This document shows positions 27,964-37,669 of a stretch of 37,669 nt of DNA, in pieces. The DNA is from Proteromonas lacertae. Lineage: Eukaryota > Sar > Bigyra > Opalinata > Proteromonadidae. The notes below the pieces were generated by a model. It ran no database searches. It had not been told where the DNA came from and saw only the letters and a list, made by a program, of their open reading frames with translations. The stretch spans positions 1 through 37,669 of the forward strand of contig NGBS01001215.1 in assembly GCA_002245135.1 (NCBI GenBank), given 5' to 3'. A program made the position numbers and the translations under genes. Each line of letters starts with the position of its first letter. Position 1 is the stretch's first letter.

Positions 27964-29026
27964 TCATGTAATTTTTATATATTCTGTAATTACTAGCAAT
28001 ATAGTAATTAAAACTATAGCGCCTGTCTTTTTATCAAAACCTCCTGTTTCAGTTCCTCTTCCAAATGATAATGGCTTGACTAAAACTCTTCCTAATATAT
28101 CACCAATCATAAAAGTAACAAAACCAAATATAGCATCTAATATATAATGATTTGCTGTTACGATTATAACAAATAAGGTGTATATTGGATGAAGGGATAT
28201 TAGAAAAATAAAATAACTATTTGGACATAATGGATAGAGAGAATAAAAACACCATAAACTCCATCCAAAATGCAATGAAGGCATTGCTGCATAATAATTA
28301 CTTCGATCTGCCATTCTCTTACTTTTCCAATTCAAAGGACCACCAAATATTTCTAAACTATCCACAAACGTATAATTCTTATCACATCCTCCATAATGAT
28401 TATCACATGTTGTTAATAATCGAGGAGGCATTAATGGATATACAATGAACCCAATTAAACCAATGGTAGTCATCAACATAAAACTGTTTCTTCTCTTTTG
28501 ATAATATCTTGGAAATAGAAAAAATAACACAATAATTATTCCAAATGTAATAATACTATGACCTAACACATAATAAACATTGAAGTATTTCATCAAAGTT
28601 GGATATTTCACAAAATAATTCTATTATATAAAAAACATTTAAAGTATAATTTACTTGAATATTCTCTTCTATAAAGAAATGAAATATTATTTCAATTTTA
28701 ATAACCTTTAATGCATTATGGTATGCATATTCAGCAGAAACAGCTTCAGATCCAAACATATTTCTTACTTTACCATAGCTACACATATAAAATAGTTTAA
28801 AAATACATCGAATAAAATCCTCTTACAATAATCATTTCTATTATGAATTGAACTACTAATTTAAAAGAAAATTGTGGTATTTCGAAGTTATCAGCATACC
28901 ATTTTCTCACTTTACTTAATTTTGTCTCTTTTAATTTATTTTCTCCTGTAGAAACAGGTAGATATTCATTTTTCTATTACATTATAATATTGATGTTACT
29001 TTTAACTTTGATTTAATGAATATCAT
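27964..29026 (-). CDS. PAP2-superfamily inositolphosphotransferase-like (Aur1-type) membrane enzyme
   Basis: Four exons separated by introns at 28974-28999 (26 bp), 28779-28806 (28 bp) and 28621-28654 (34 bp) give an exact 324-residue frame. Conserved features in order are VRGFYSIYGKVRN with NALKVIKIE, several membrane spans, VYPLMPPRLL, AAMPSLHFGWSLW (the SLHFG catalytic His motif) and ANHYILDAIFG (second catalytic His, with Asp). These are the motifs of PAP2_3/Aur1-like enzymes, which in fungi and protists move phosphoinositol to ceramide or act on lipid phosphates. The N-terminal 27-bp exon is supported only by frame and splice sites. Ceramide as substrate is inferred. Confidence 0.85.
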
Positions 29027-29748
29027 TATAGAATAAATAGAAGTGTAGTAAATAAATAGAAAATATACTTAATTTAAGCCTATTTTTATAAAAAGTATAA
29101 ACTCATTATTTGGTAGATAAATTTCATATTTAAAAATATAGATATATATAATTACTGTTAATCTAATCATTCTAGAAGTTATAAACCATTTTGTAGATTA
29201 TATCTCATTTTGATCTTTATAATCACCTCGGATTTATATAAAAGGATTGAGATATATATGAAGCTAATGATCTATCAAAATGTTCTACCAAATTAACTGT
29301 GTATTAATTAATGAATATATTAGTTTTAAACACAAAAAAGAATTATATTACTTATTATTTTGTGAATTATAGTAACAATTTATTTCTCTTTTATCTGTTA
29401 CAAAGATTATTGAATGATAAACGCTAAATGAAACAATTTGAAATGAAATATATTAATAAAACAACCTATACCATATTTATATTAAATATACATAATAATC
29501 ATAACTATAACACATTAATTCCATCATATATCATCACTGTACCTTTTATTCACTAATCACACCTATTCATTGATTATATAACCTCTATTTTAAAGATATT
29601 ATGCAATAGTTCTATTTTTTAGAATATACACATCCGATAGAACTGCATATTGATGTAAATTTAATCATTCTTATTATATAGGTTTGATTCTCTCAAATAT
29701 TCGAGCCAAACTTTTGAAAATACTTTTTTCAATTTTTAAGAGAGAATT
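29027..29748. other. AT-rich intergenic region between two divergent genes
   Basis: 722 bp with no coding signal, repeat or RNA gene recognised. It should contain the promoters of the PAP2 gene (leftward) and the SUMO-ligase gene (rightward). Confidence 0.4.
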
Positions 29749-31468
29749 ATGAATAATAGATGTAGAAAAAGTAATAAACGTTTGAAGAATACATGTACAA
29801 ATATTATTGGAAATTTTTATTTAACTGCTAAAGATCAAACACAAATTACTGACAAAGATATGATAAGATGTCAAATTTGTGATAATAGATATATTTATAA
29901 TTCAAATGATTCTATGGTATTTGTTCAATGTACAAAATGCCATAATTGGTTTCATTCAAAGTGTCTTCAATTTTCTTACAGTTTAATAACAAAAAATACA
30001 CCTTCAATATATAAAGAAGGTTTGTGGTATTGCAAACAGTGTTATGTAACAAATAATCTATTTCCTATTAAATCTACAGTTTTATATGAAATTCAAGTAA
30101 TAAGAAACAAGAAAATAATTGAAAGTGAATTCTATTTACAATCAGCAGCATTGGAACAAATTGAACAACATAATAAATTAGTTTATTTAGTATTTTTTAA
30201 TACTTATAAATGTGAATTATCAGAAATTCCTCATAATTCAACAATTCAAATAAATGCTACTGCTACACAAACTGTATATATATAAATAATAATATTATTA
30301 TTATTATGTTATAGCTAAAAAATAAAATGAACGTTACTAATTTAGTGGAAGAATTTAATAGAATAAATGTTGAGTTTGGTATCTCACTTTTTACAAGTGA
30401 TGTTATTGGATTATTTGTATTAGTTGACAGTAATATAAAACCAAATATTGAGGATGTATAATTAAATATTAATATAATAATAATAATAGTTAGCTCATTG
30501 TGCAATATCTGAAGATATGAAATTAATAAATAGTTTTTTTGATCTTAAAACAGAAAAGAAAGAATATTCTGATGTTGTAAGTTTAATAGATGACAAAGAA
30601 AGTATAATAACAATTGATGATGATGAAGATGATGATGAAATAGAAATGTGTAATGAATATATTTCATTATCAATTAGATGTCCTTTAGGAATGAATGTAA
30701 TAGAAACTCCAGTAAAAGGTAAGAATTGTCATCATTTAGAAGTATATATATATAATTATTTATAATGTATATTAGTGTTTTGATTTTAACACTTATTTCA
30801 CTTTTAATTCAAATATAGCAAAATGGAAATGTCCTGTATGTAATAAAGAATGTAATGCTTCAATGTTAGTGATTGATGATTTAATGAATAATATATTGAG
30901 AAAAATAAAAAGTAATAAAACTATAAAGTCAAAAGAAACAGTAAAAAGTGAAAGTGAAAGTGAAAGTGAAGATGATAATTATGTTGAGTATATTCGTATT
31001 TATAAAGATGGAAGATGTGAATTAGATAATAATATGACAATAGAAAATCCATTTGATGAAGCAATCCCCAATGATATAAAAAGTGAAAATAAAGATGAAG
31101 ATAATGATGATTTAGAAAAACAATCACCAATTACAGTTATGGAAATAGCAAAGAAAAATGAACAAACGACAAAGAAAGTGAGAAAATCAAAATCAAAAGA
31201 AAAGAAAAGTGAAAAAATCAAAAGCAATGATGAATGTATTGAAAGAAAAGGGAAAAACTTGTTTAATAGAAATGATGAGAAGAAGGATATGGTTAAACTG
31301 TCAATAATATATGATAATGGAAAATGTCATCCAAACGACAAAACCTCGTTGATTAATACACATAGATATGAGCTTAGAAGTTTAAGTAACAAAAGGAGAA
31401 AAATAGAAAATGAAGTGAAATTGAGTGAATCTGGAGAATATAATAACAATTACTCAGATTTTGAGTAA
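29749..31468 (+). CDS. SIZ/PIAS-type SUMO E3 ligase with PHD finger and SP-RING
   Basis: Three introns (30274-30314, 30456-30489, 30742-30775) restore one 536-residue frame. A PHD finger comes first (CQICDNRYIYN, VQCTKCHNWFHSKCLQF, WYCKQC). A PINIT-like region follows (STVLYEIQVIRNKKI to about residue 260). The SP-RING is complete: SLSIRCPLGMNVIETPVKGK, NCHHLECFDF and WKCPVCNKECNASMLVIDD, with the Cys/His ligands and the Trp expected. The tail (residues 340-536) is acidic then Lys-rich and disordered, with SESESESEDD, a candidate SUMO-interacting region. No SAP domain precedes the PHD, unlike plant SIZ1. The enzyme helps Ubc9 attach SUMO to nuclear proteins. Confidence 0.88.
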
Positions 31469-31550
31469 TAAATATACATAAATTTAAATGTATTTTATGT
31501 TATTCTTCCTTAAAAACACACATTAACTATATAATCATTATTAACAATAC

Positions 31551-32423
31551 TTAACTTCTATATGGTACTAATTGTAAACCAAGACTATCTTCTGGATGTT
31601 GTTCTTTATACATATCCATTAATCCCTTGTAATATTTCACTGTCTTTACGTGTAATTCTAATGTTGCATCTTCATCACATACAATCACAGCTCTTGGGTG
31701 GTTTTGTAATGCAGAAATAGTCCACATATGAGAAACACCTTCTTCAATTCCTTTTTGTAAGGCAACTGCTTTATTTGAACCATTTACCAATAATAATACT
31801 TCACGAGCATCACAGATTGTTGCTACACCAACTGTAACAGCTGTTTTTGGAACTTTGTTCACATCATTGTCGAAGAATCTAGAATTAGCTTTGATTGTAT
31901 CAAATGTTAAAGTCTTTGGTCTTGTTCTTGAGCTTAAGCTTGAACCTGGTTCATTAAAAGCAATATGACCATCTGGACCAACTCCTCCCATGAATAATTC
32001 AATTCCTCCAAAACTCTTTATCTTTTCTTCATATCTCCTGCATTCAGCTTCTAAATCTTCAGCATTTCCATTTAAGATGTTGGTGTTTTCTTTCTTAATA
32101 TCAATGTGACTGAAGAAGTTAGACCACATGAATGTGTAATAGCTTTGTTCGTGTGTCTGTGGAATTCCACAATACTCATCCATATTGAATGAAACTACAT
32201 TTTGAAAAGATACTTTCTTTTGTTTGTTAAATTCAATCAATTGCTAAAAAATGATAGATGGTAATAAGCATACTTTGTAAACACCAAGTGGTGAACTTCC
32301 AGTTGGTAATCCAATAACAAATGGTTTTTCTGGGGTTGGTTTGAAGTCGTTAATTCTCTTAACGATGTATGATGCAGCCCAGTAGCTCATCTTTTCATAA
32401 TCAGGTTGAATAATGAGACGCAT
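31551..32423 (-). CDS. nagB/GNPDA: Glucosamine-6-phosphate deaminase
   Basis: Two exons (32423-32274 and 32243-31551) with a 30-bp intron give 280 residues, normal for the eukaryotic enzyme. Motifs include [13 protein letters not shown] (phosphate loop), [13 protein letters not shown] (catalytic Asp region), [20 protein letters not shown] (active-site Asp, His and Glu) and [20 protein letters not shown]. The enzyme turns glucosamine-6-phosphate into fructose-6-phosphate and ammonia in the cytosol, feeding amino sugars into glycolysis or, in reverse, supplying hexosamine. Codon use is richer in C-ending codons than in its neighbours, which suggests high expression. All catalytic residues are present. 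Confidence 0.95.
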
Positions 32424-32714
32424 GATGAATTAGAGTAAGATATAGAGTTTAGAAAAAAAGAACAAATCCAAAGCTACTTAAATAGGAATGACATTTATTT
32501 TAAGCCTAACTCTTTTTCAAATTTCAAAATTTCTATTAATAAGAAATACATGGAAGATATAGAAAATAAAAATAAGTCAATCTTGTTGATAATAACCGAT
32601 TGCTTCAATAAAAACAACAAATAGTGAAATTCAATATTTAATTTCTTTGATCTATTTATTTATAATATTAACATGAAATGATTTAGGTGCTATATATTCA
32701 GAATATATAATTAA

Positions 32715-33955
32715 TCATTTATATATTATACATGGCGGTTTATTTTTATTATACAATGGTGGTTTTGGAATGAATACTTCAGTTTTATTTTCATTAACAT
32801 TGTTTGTTTTTATCCACCTTTTTCTAAACCTTGTACTGACAATAGATTTTGAAGAATCTGATCTATTGAATTTTGAAGTTATCTTCTTTTGAGTTTGACT
32901 TTCATTACTTCCAATGTTATGCAATATAATACATTTATTATGTACACAACATAAATGAGGAATTAAGCTCATATCTGGTAATTCTGATAAATGTTCATCA
33001 TCAGAGTATAAAGATTTGCCTTTACCATTAATCCATTTATTATAAAACAACTTAACTTCAGGATAAGAGAGAATTTCGTTAATAGTAGGTCTATCATTGG
33101 GTTCTATTGATAATAATTTATTGACTATATTTATTAATATCTGAGGAAATGACTGGTTTATCGGCTGTCTCTACATATATATGTTTAGTATAATAATTTA
33201 TGTACTTTACCACTCATGATTGAATAAACGATGGTTGATAAATTATCACCTTCAAATGGATGTGATAATGTTAATAATTCATACATTATACAACCTAAAC
33301 CCCACAAATCAGTTTTATAATTGTAATTGTGGTTTTGACATATCTCTGGACTTAGATAGCATGGTGTACCTACAACACTATTGAGTAATTCATCCTAATA
33401 ATAATAGATATTAACATAAAAAATGAAATACAGAGTTTGTAACTGATTTTGAAATTCCAAAATCTGATATTTTGATTATATCTCCTTCAATTCCACTTAA
33501 TAGAATATTTGCAGGTTTTAAATCTCTATGAATTACCTTCTGGGAATGTATATATTTCAATCCAATCAGCATCTGAATAAAACTATTCCATATAAACTGA
33601 AGAGGTATTGTTTCTTTGATTTGCTTATGTTTTTTGATTAATGATTGTAAAGAACCATTAGATGCATATTCCATAACTATGCAACACATATCTGAAGAAA
33701 TGAAATGATCATAGTATTGAATAATATTTGGATGTTTCAATCTAGAGAGTATATTAATTTCTTTTGTCATATCCTTTGAATTGGAACTGCTTAATTCTCC
33801 TATACTCCATATAATCTTCTTAATAACCACTACTTTATCTATTTTCAAAAAGATGAATAAAAAAGAGAATAAAAACTATCTGATTTTCTAATTGCCATCT
33901 TGCACACAGCAGATGAACCTGTTCCAATATCTTTTATTACTTCATAACCTTCCAT
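32715..33955 (-). CDS. NIMA-related (NEK-like) serine/threonine kinase
   Basis: Three introns (33839-33876, 33395-33431, 33171-33205) give an exact 376-residue frame. The kinase domain fills about residues 1-270: GTGSSAVCKM (Gly loop), VVVIKKI (VAIK-type Lys), HRDLKPANILL (catalytic loop), ISDFGISK (DFG) and SVVGTPCYLSPEICQNHNYN, the GTP-x-Y-x-SPE segment typical of NEKs. WGLGCIMYELLTL and PNDRPTINEIL follow. The first Gly of the loop is part of IGTGSS. A short basic tail of about 100 residues ends KPPCIIYK. NEKs act in cilia, the centrosome and mitosis. It shares a 77-bp divergent promoter with the coiled-coil gene. Confidence 0.88.
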
Positions 33956-34032
33956 TTTTGATAATGAAAAAACACGATTTTCAAATATTTGACCGTTTCA
34001 GTTTTGATAAATTTGAAATATTGAAATTTATA
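33956..34032. promoter_or_regulatory. 77-bp divergent promoter region
   Basis: The start codons of the NEK-like kinase (33955) and the coiled-coil protein (34033) are 77 bp apart on opposite strands. No named promoter element is recognised. Shared control of the pair is an inference from the spacing. Confidence 0.4.
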
Positions 34033-35374
34033 ATGACTACACAAAGTGTTGGTATTATTTTAATGAATATACATTAGGAAATACACTTGAAAATTATTTG
34101 AAAATTGTTCAAAGTTCATCAACTTGGAATGATTCGAAAGTATATATACTAATAAATTATATTATATTATATTATAGGAAGCTCTGGTGAAAATACTAGT
34201 TATAATTGCTAAACAATTAATAATTCAATTAAATTCGAAAATCTCAAATACAACTTCATTAACACCACTAAATATTGAAAAGAAAATGGTAGAATTAGAG
34301 CATGAGATAAATAATTTAAAATCTGTAAATATTGATAAAATGTTATTCAAACATGATCAAATATTGAATATTTTAGATAGTCATGCTAAATCAACAACAG
34401 AAATGTTACAATCTGTAAATAAAGACATTGAGAAAGTTCAAAACACACAAATTCATCTTAAAGAAAGTGAAGATAAGAATAAGCAAGAAATAATAGAGAT
34501 TAAATCATCAGTATCTTTCATTATAATTAATATGTGAAATAGATAAAAGAATTATCAGAAAAACTACATTCTTTAGAAAAATCATTTAGTAATAGTAGTA
34601 ACTCCAATAAAATAATAACAGAAAATGCAAATAACATTTGTGATTTGAACTACAAGATTTCAGAATTGAAACAACAATATAGTATAATTGAAAATGGAAT
34701 AAACATTATAAATGAAGGTGTAGAAACAACAAGGAATGATGTGATGAAAATAATGGATGAAAATATAACAAATATATTTGAGAAAATAAAAAAGTGTGAA
34801 AGTGATATTCAAAGAATAATTGTATTTAACAAAAAGAACAATCTAACATATTCTCATAATAATAATAACAATATACCATTGTTTGATGATAATTTAAAAT
34901 CATCATCAACAAACTCAACAAAGATGTATTCACTTCCAAAAGATTATGAGGAAGTTGTAAAAGAATGGAAAAAGAAGAAATCAAAATTTGAAGATATTCA
35001 GAAATCATCAAATTCACAACTAAAAGCCATAAGAAATGAAATTGAATTGTTAGAAAAGGATTGTGAAAATTATAGATTAATGAGTGAAAATGGAAATAGT
35101 AAAATTGAGAGATTGAAATATCAAGAGAAATATAAAGAGAAATTAAGAGAGATTGAGAAGAAAAAAGCTTTATTAAAATCAATATATAAAAAGAAAATGA
35201 GTGATAGTGATTCAAGTCTAGAAAAATCGTATTAATAAGTAATTTGTTTATATTATTATTATTAGGATTGAAGAAGAAGTTGAAATAGCTCAAAAGTTTC
35301 ACATCGATGGAATGACAAGAAAAGAAGCTATTCAAGAGTTTGAAACAAGATATGGGAAAATTAATACCTCTTAA
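34033..35374 (+). CDS. Coiled-coil protein of unknown function, four introns
   Basis: Introns at 34052-34077, 34140-34177, 34511-34542 and 35229-35265 restore one 402-residue frame. The exact 3n sum and the GTA...AG ends support it. The protein is largely helical with heptad-like spacing of Leu/Ile: KMVELEHEINNLKSVN, KELSEKLHSLEKSF and RNEIELLEKDCENYRLMS. A serine/asparagine-rich break lies near 270-290. The last exon has KFHIDGMTRKEAIQEFETRY, which looks like a small helical domain. I recognise no family. A cytoskeletal or scaffold role is suggested by the coiled coils and by the neighbouring NEK-like kinase, but this is inference. Confidence 0.7.
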
Positions 35375-35468
35375 GTAAATTATTCTTTTTATCTTATGTT
35401 GATTTTTATTCTTAATACATACATCCAAACAAATAAAAGCATCTCAAATCATAAAGATGTAAAAATAA

Positions 35469-35706
35469 TTAGTTTGTAATCGAATTTCTGAAAAATACAA
35501 AATAGATCAGGAGTATAAATGCTGAAAAAAATGTAGCACCAGCACATAAACCAAATTTGGAAGGTCTATCAAAATCAGTCTTTAATATTGGAGCTTCTTC
35601 TTGGTGCTTCTTTCTTTGTTTCAGCACATCGCGTGCTTCTTCGATAGCTATAAAATAAAATAAGGTTTGGAATACGATCAATTTCAACTGGCTTTGTTCG
35701 AACCAT
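35469..35706 (-). CDS. Small tail-anchored-like membrane protein, one intron
   Basis: A 31-bp first exon (35706-35676), a 28-bp intron (35648-35675) and a second exon give 69 residues. The N-terminus is polar and charged (MVRTKPVEIDPIEEARDVLK), followed by a basic stretch. FGLCAGATFFSAFILLIYFV near the C-terminus forms one membrane span, leaving about eight residues beyond it (FFRNSITN). The layout fits a small tail-anchored protein of the ER or another membrane. I do not recognise the family. The start codon is 33 bp from that of the divergent IQ-motif gene. Confidence 0.65.
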
Positions 35707-35739
35707 CTCAAGCTATATTTTGAATTAAAATCGGTTATT
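35707..35739. promoter_or_regulatory. 33-bp divergent spacer
   Basis: Only 33 bp separate the start codons of the small membrane protein and the IQ-motif protein. As with the 27-bp glycosyltransferase spacer, core promoter signals must be extremely compact or overlap coding sequence. Confidence 0.4.
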
Positions 35740-37669
35740 ATGAGTATGAAAAAGACTGTAAGAACTTCAAGGTCTTTAAACACTTCAACTGTTTTAAAGG
35801 GACTTGTTCCAACCACTCCAGCTCAAACAGCTTTGATTAAGAGAGTATTGTGATTTGTGTTTTTATATTTTGTATTAGCTTTCTTATGCAGCTCCTCCAC
35901 CTAGTCCAATCAAAGGAGTTTCTAGAGTAATGTTGAAGAGAAAAACAAGAAAGATATTCAAATGGTTTAGAATAGTGAAAATATGGGCAAAATCAAAAGC
36001 TAAACTACCTCATAACTATGTACTACGAGTTTTATACCTTCAAGCAAAAGCAATGAAGATTCAAAGATTTTATAGAAGGTATAAACTATTAAAGAGATTC
36101 CAGAGTTTAATACCATCAGTATTACAGCAAAAGAGAGATGAAGAACGTTTACCAATGATTATTAAAATCCAACAATTCTTTCGAAAGAATATATATAGAA
36201 AGAAATATCAAAGAATAGCAATAAAGATTCAATCAATGTGGAGAGGTTATATATGTCGAGTTAATATGGTTTCAAAGGTAATGAAGAATCCATTTAACTT
36301 AATGTTGAAAGATAGAAAGTATTACAATAGAATAATTAATTCTAAACCAAAATAATTAAAAAATATAAGAAATATACTAAAGCAATATATTCTGATAATC
36401 ATGATCTCTCTGTTAAAATAAAAGAAATGAAATTAATTCATCATGACTTTAGATTAATTGGTGAAGTTAAAAAACAGACAAAAATGGCTGAAAAGAGAGT
36501 ATTTATTTATTAATATTTATTATTGATGATTATTATTTTGAAATAGAAAATTGAAAGAATGGAAATAACCCATCCAAGATTCGCATTCTATCGTTTAGAT
36601 GAAAATGAGATATTTTCAAATTACGCTGAAGAAGTTATACAACTAAGGAATGATTCAGAGATGATGAAGAATGTTGTAAATGATAAAAATGAAAGAAAAA
36701 AGTTGTTATTAGAAAGTGAATATGGAAAATACAAAATAGTCATACCAAAAGTATTAATTGTCCAAAGATTTATAAAGAGATTATATATGAATAAAAAGAA
36801 TAAATATATAAAATCGATTATACAATAGCGAAGTGTTATAAACTATATAAATTGAAATATTATTTAAAAAATATGAAAAGAATAATCTCTGCCAAGATTA
36901 TACAGAAGTATTATCATAAAAGATATTTTTTAAAACATTTAAAAGAATTTTATCAAAGAACATTAGTTGGTTTAATTATCTATAAAAAATAATTATTCCA
37001 AATAGAATTAAAAGATTATTTTAATCCAAAACAATTATAGAAGACATTATTATAGTAAGATGATGAAAAAGAAAATTGCTTGTAAAAATAGTGAATATAA
37101 TGAGATATATAAAGAAACATAAAGTATATCATCGGAAATATATGAAATTCAATAATAAAGAGAAAATTAGCTGAACAACTGATTAAAAAAGAAGTATTGA
37201 AGTATATAAATAAAACTAAAAACAAGAGATTGGAAAAGAAAAAAATAAAAGTATTATAAAAATACAAAAGATATTTAGAGGTATATTTGTAGAAAGAAAG
37301 TAGTAATTCCAATAGTTTTCAGATTGCCAAAATACAGTGTATTTAAGAATAATTGTATTTACTATAATAACTTAATAAATTCTTCAACAATTACAAATGA
37401 TAATTATTCATCAATTGTATTAAGAGAATTGAAGAAAGAAGTGAAAAGAGAACAATATAAGAAGTGTAAAACAATTGCTAAAGATCAATACACTCCAGTC
37501 ACTCATTTCCCAGTTCCAAAGAAGTTTATAAAGCTGAAGATAAGATAACAAGGCTTCATGCAAAGAATAGTTGGTTAGATTATAGAGGTAATAATGATTT
37601 TGACAGTATATATCCATATTTGGTTGAGAGTGTTTTTATAAGTGATGATAAGGAGATTATGAAGTTAGA
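35740..37669 (+). pseudogene. IQ-motif protein gene, repeatedly frame-broken, running off the window
   Basis: The ATG at 35740, a 34-bp intron (35845-35878) and the following exon give a basic protein with IQ-like repeats that bind calmodulin-type light chains: AMKIQRFYRRYKLLKRF, MIIKIQQFFRKNIYRKKYQR and IAIKIQSMWRGYICRV. After INSKPK (36352) the frame continues only if one base is added. It then resumes with KIKEMKLIHHDFRLIGEV, a 48-bp intron (36499-36546) and KIERMEITHPRFAFYRLDEN. More single-base breaks follow near 36824, 36990, 37020-37045, 37255, 37303 and 37547, with further IQ units (IIKIQKIFRGIFVERK) between. The last frame is open to the edge. Nearly every break is one base too few beside an A/T run, so poor sequence quality is as likely as decay. 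The family resembles long ciliary or centrosomal IQ proteins. Confidence 0.65.

Noticed and set aside
30921-31227. Antisense frames within the SUMO-ligase tail
   Set aside because: They mirror the repetitive Ser/Glu codons of the ligase tail and give His/Phe/Leu-rich nonsense.
1-37669. A nuclear genetic code with UAA/UAG as Gln for the whole window
   Set aside because: GlcN6P deaminase, the LicD-like, PAP2 and SMYD genes end naturally at TAA or TAG with family-typical lengths and contain no internal ones. Only the decayed zone shows such codons.
1-37669. tRNA, rRNA and CRISPR arrays
   Set aside because: No T-loop/anticodon pattern, rRNA-like block or regularly spaced direct repeats were seen on reading.

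Overview
The window is strongly AT-rich nuclear DNA from a unicellular eukaryote. It has spliced genes for a SIZ/PIAS SUMO ligase, an SMYD-type SET/MYND protein, a NIMA-related kinase, glucosamine-6-phosphate deaminase and an Aur1-like PAP2 enzyme, all reading in the standard code. Its introns are tiny: about 27 could be placed by restoring conserved frames, they run from 25 to 48 bp, and all but one start GTA and end AG. A short run of TTAGGG-type telomeric sequence sits near the left edge. I cannot name the organism.

Layout. 1-3.6 kb holds small or hypothetical genes and a DUF1749-type alpha/beta hydrolase. 3.7-17.4 kb is the most striking part: two near-identical, inverted 1.68-kb arms (4014-5692 and 15764-17445) enclose a 10-kb cassette. 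Arms and cassette together carry mostly intronless genes for single-pass (type II) glycan enzymes: a DxD glycosyltransferase, a fucosyltransferase-like protein, an FkbM-like methyltransferase, a truncated GH47 mannosidase, a large two-part glycosyltransferase, a GT92-like and a GT31-like protein. A PIF/Harbinger DNA transposon with both of its genes apparently intact (8036-10989) lies in the middle. A 318-bp MITE with an 8-bp target duplication sits in the outer end of the left arm. The inner arm boundary cuts through the fucosyltransferase gene, so inversion between the arms would exchange its 5' half.

17.4-22.6 kb is gene-poor and looks like a graveyard: decayed coding stretches, a frame of 340 codons interrupted only by four TAA codons, and a MOB1-like fragment. 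22.6-35.4 kb is ordinary dense gene space: SMYD, a membrane protein with a PH domain, a LicD/fukutin-like transferase, a PAP2 inositol-phosphotransferase-like protein, a SIZ-type SUMO ligase, GlcN6P deaminase, a NEK-like kinase and a coiled-coil protein. From 35.4 kb to the edge come a small membrane protein and an IQ-motif protein whose frame is broken repeatedly by apparent single-base losses.

Functional theme. The cassette, the LicD-like transferase, the Aur1-like enzyme and GlcN6P deaminase (amino-sugar metabolism) all fit glycan or glycolipid synthesis. Whether they act together is inference. Single-base differences cluster in the left arm and at the right edge, so some broken frames may be assembly errors rather than real decay.
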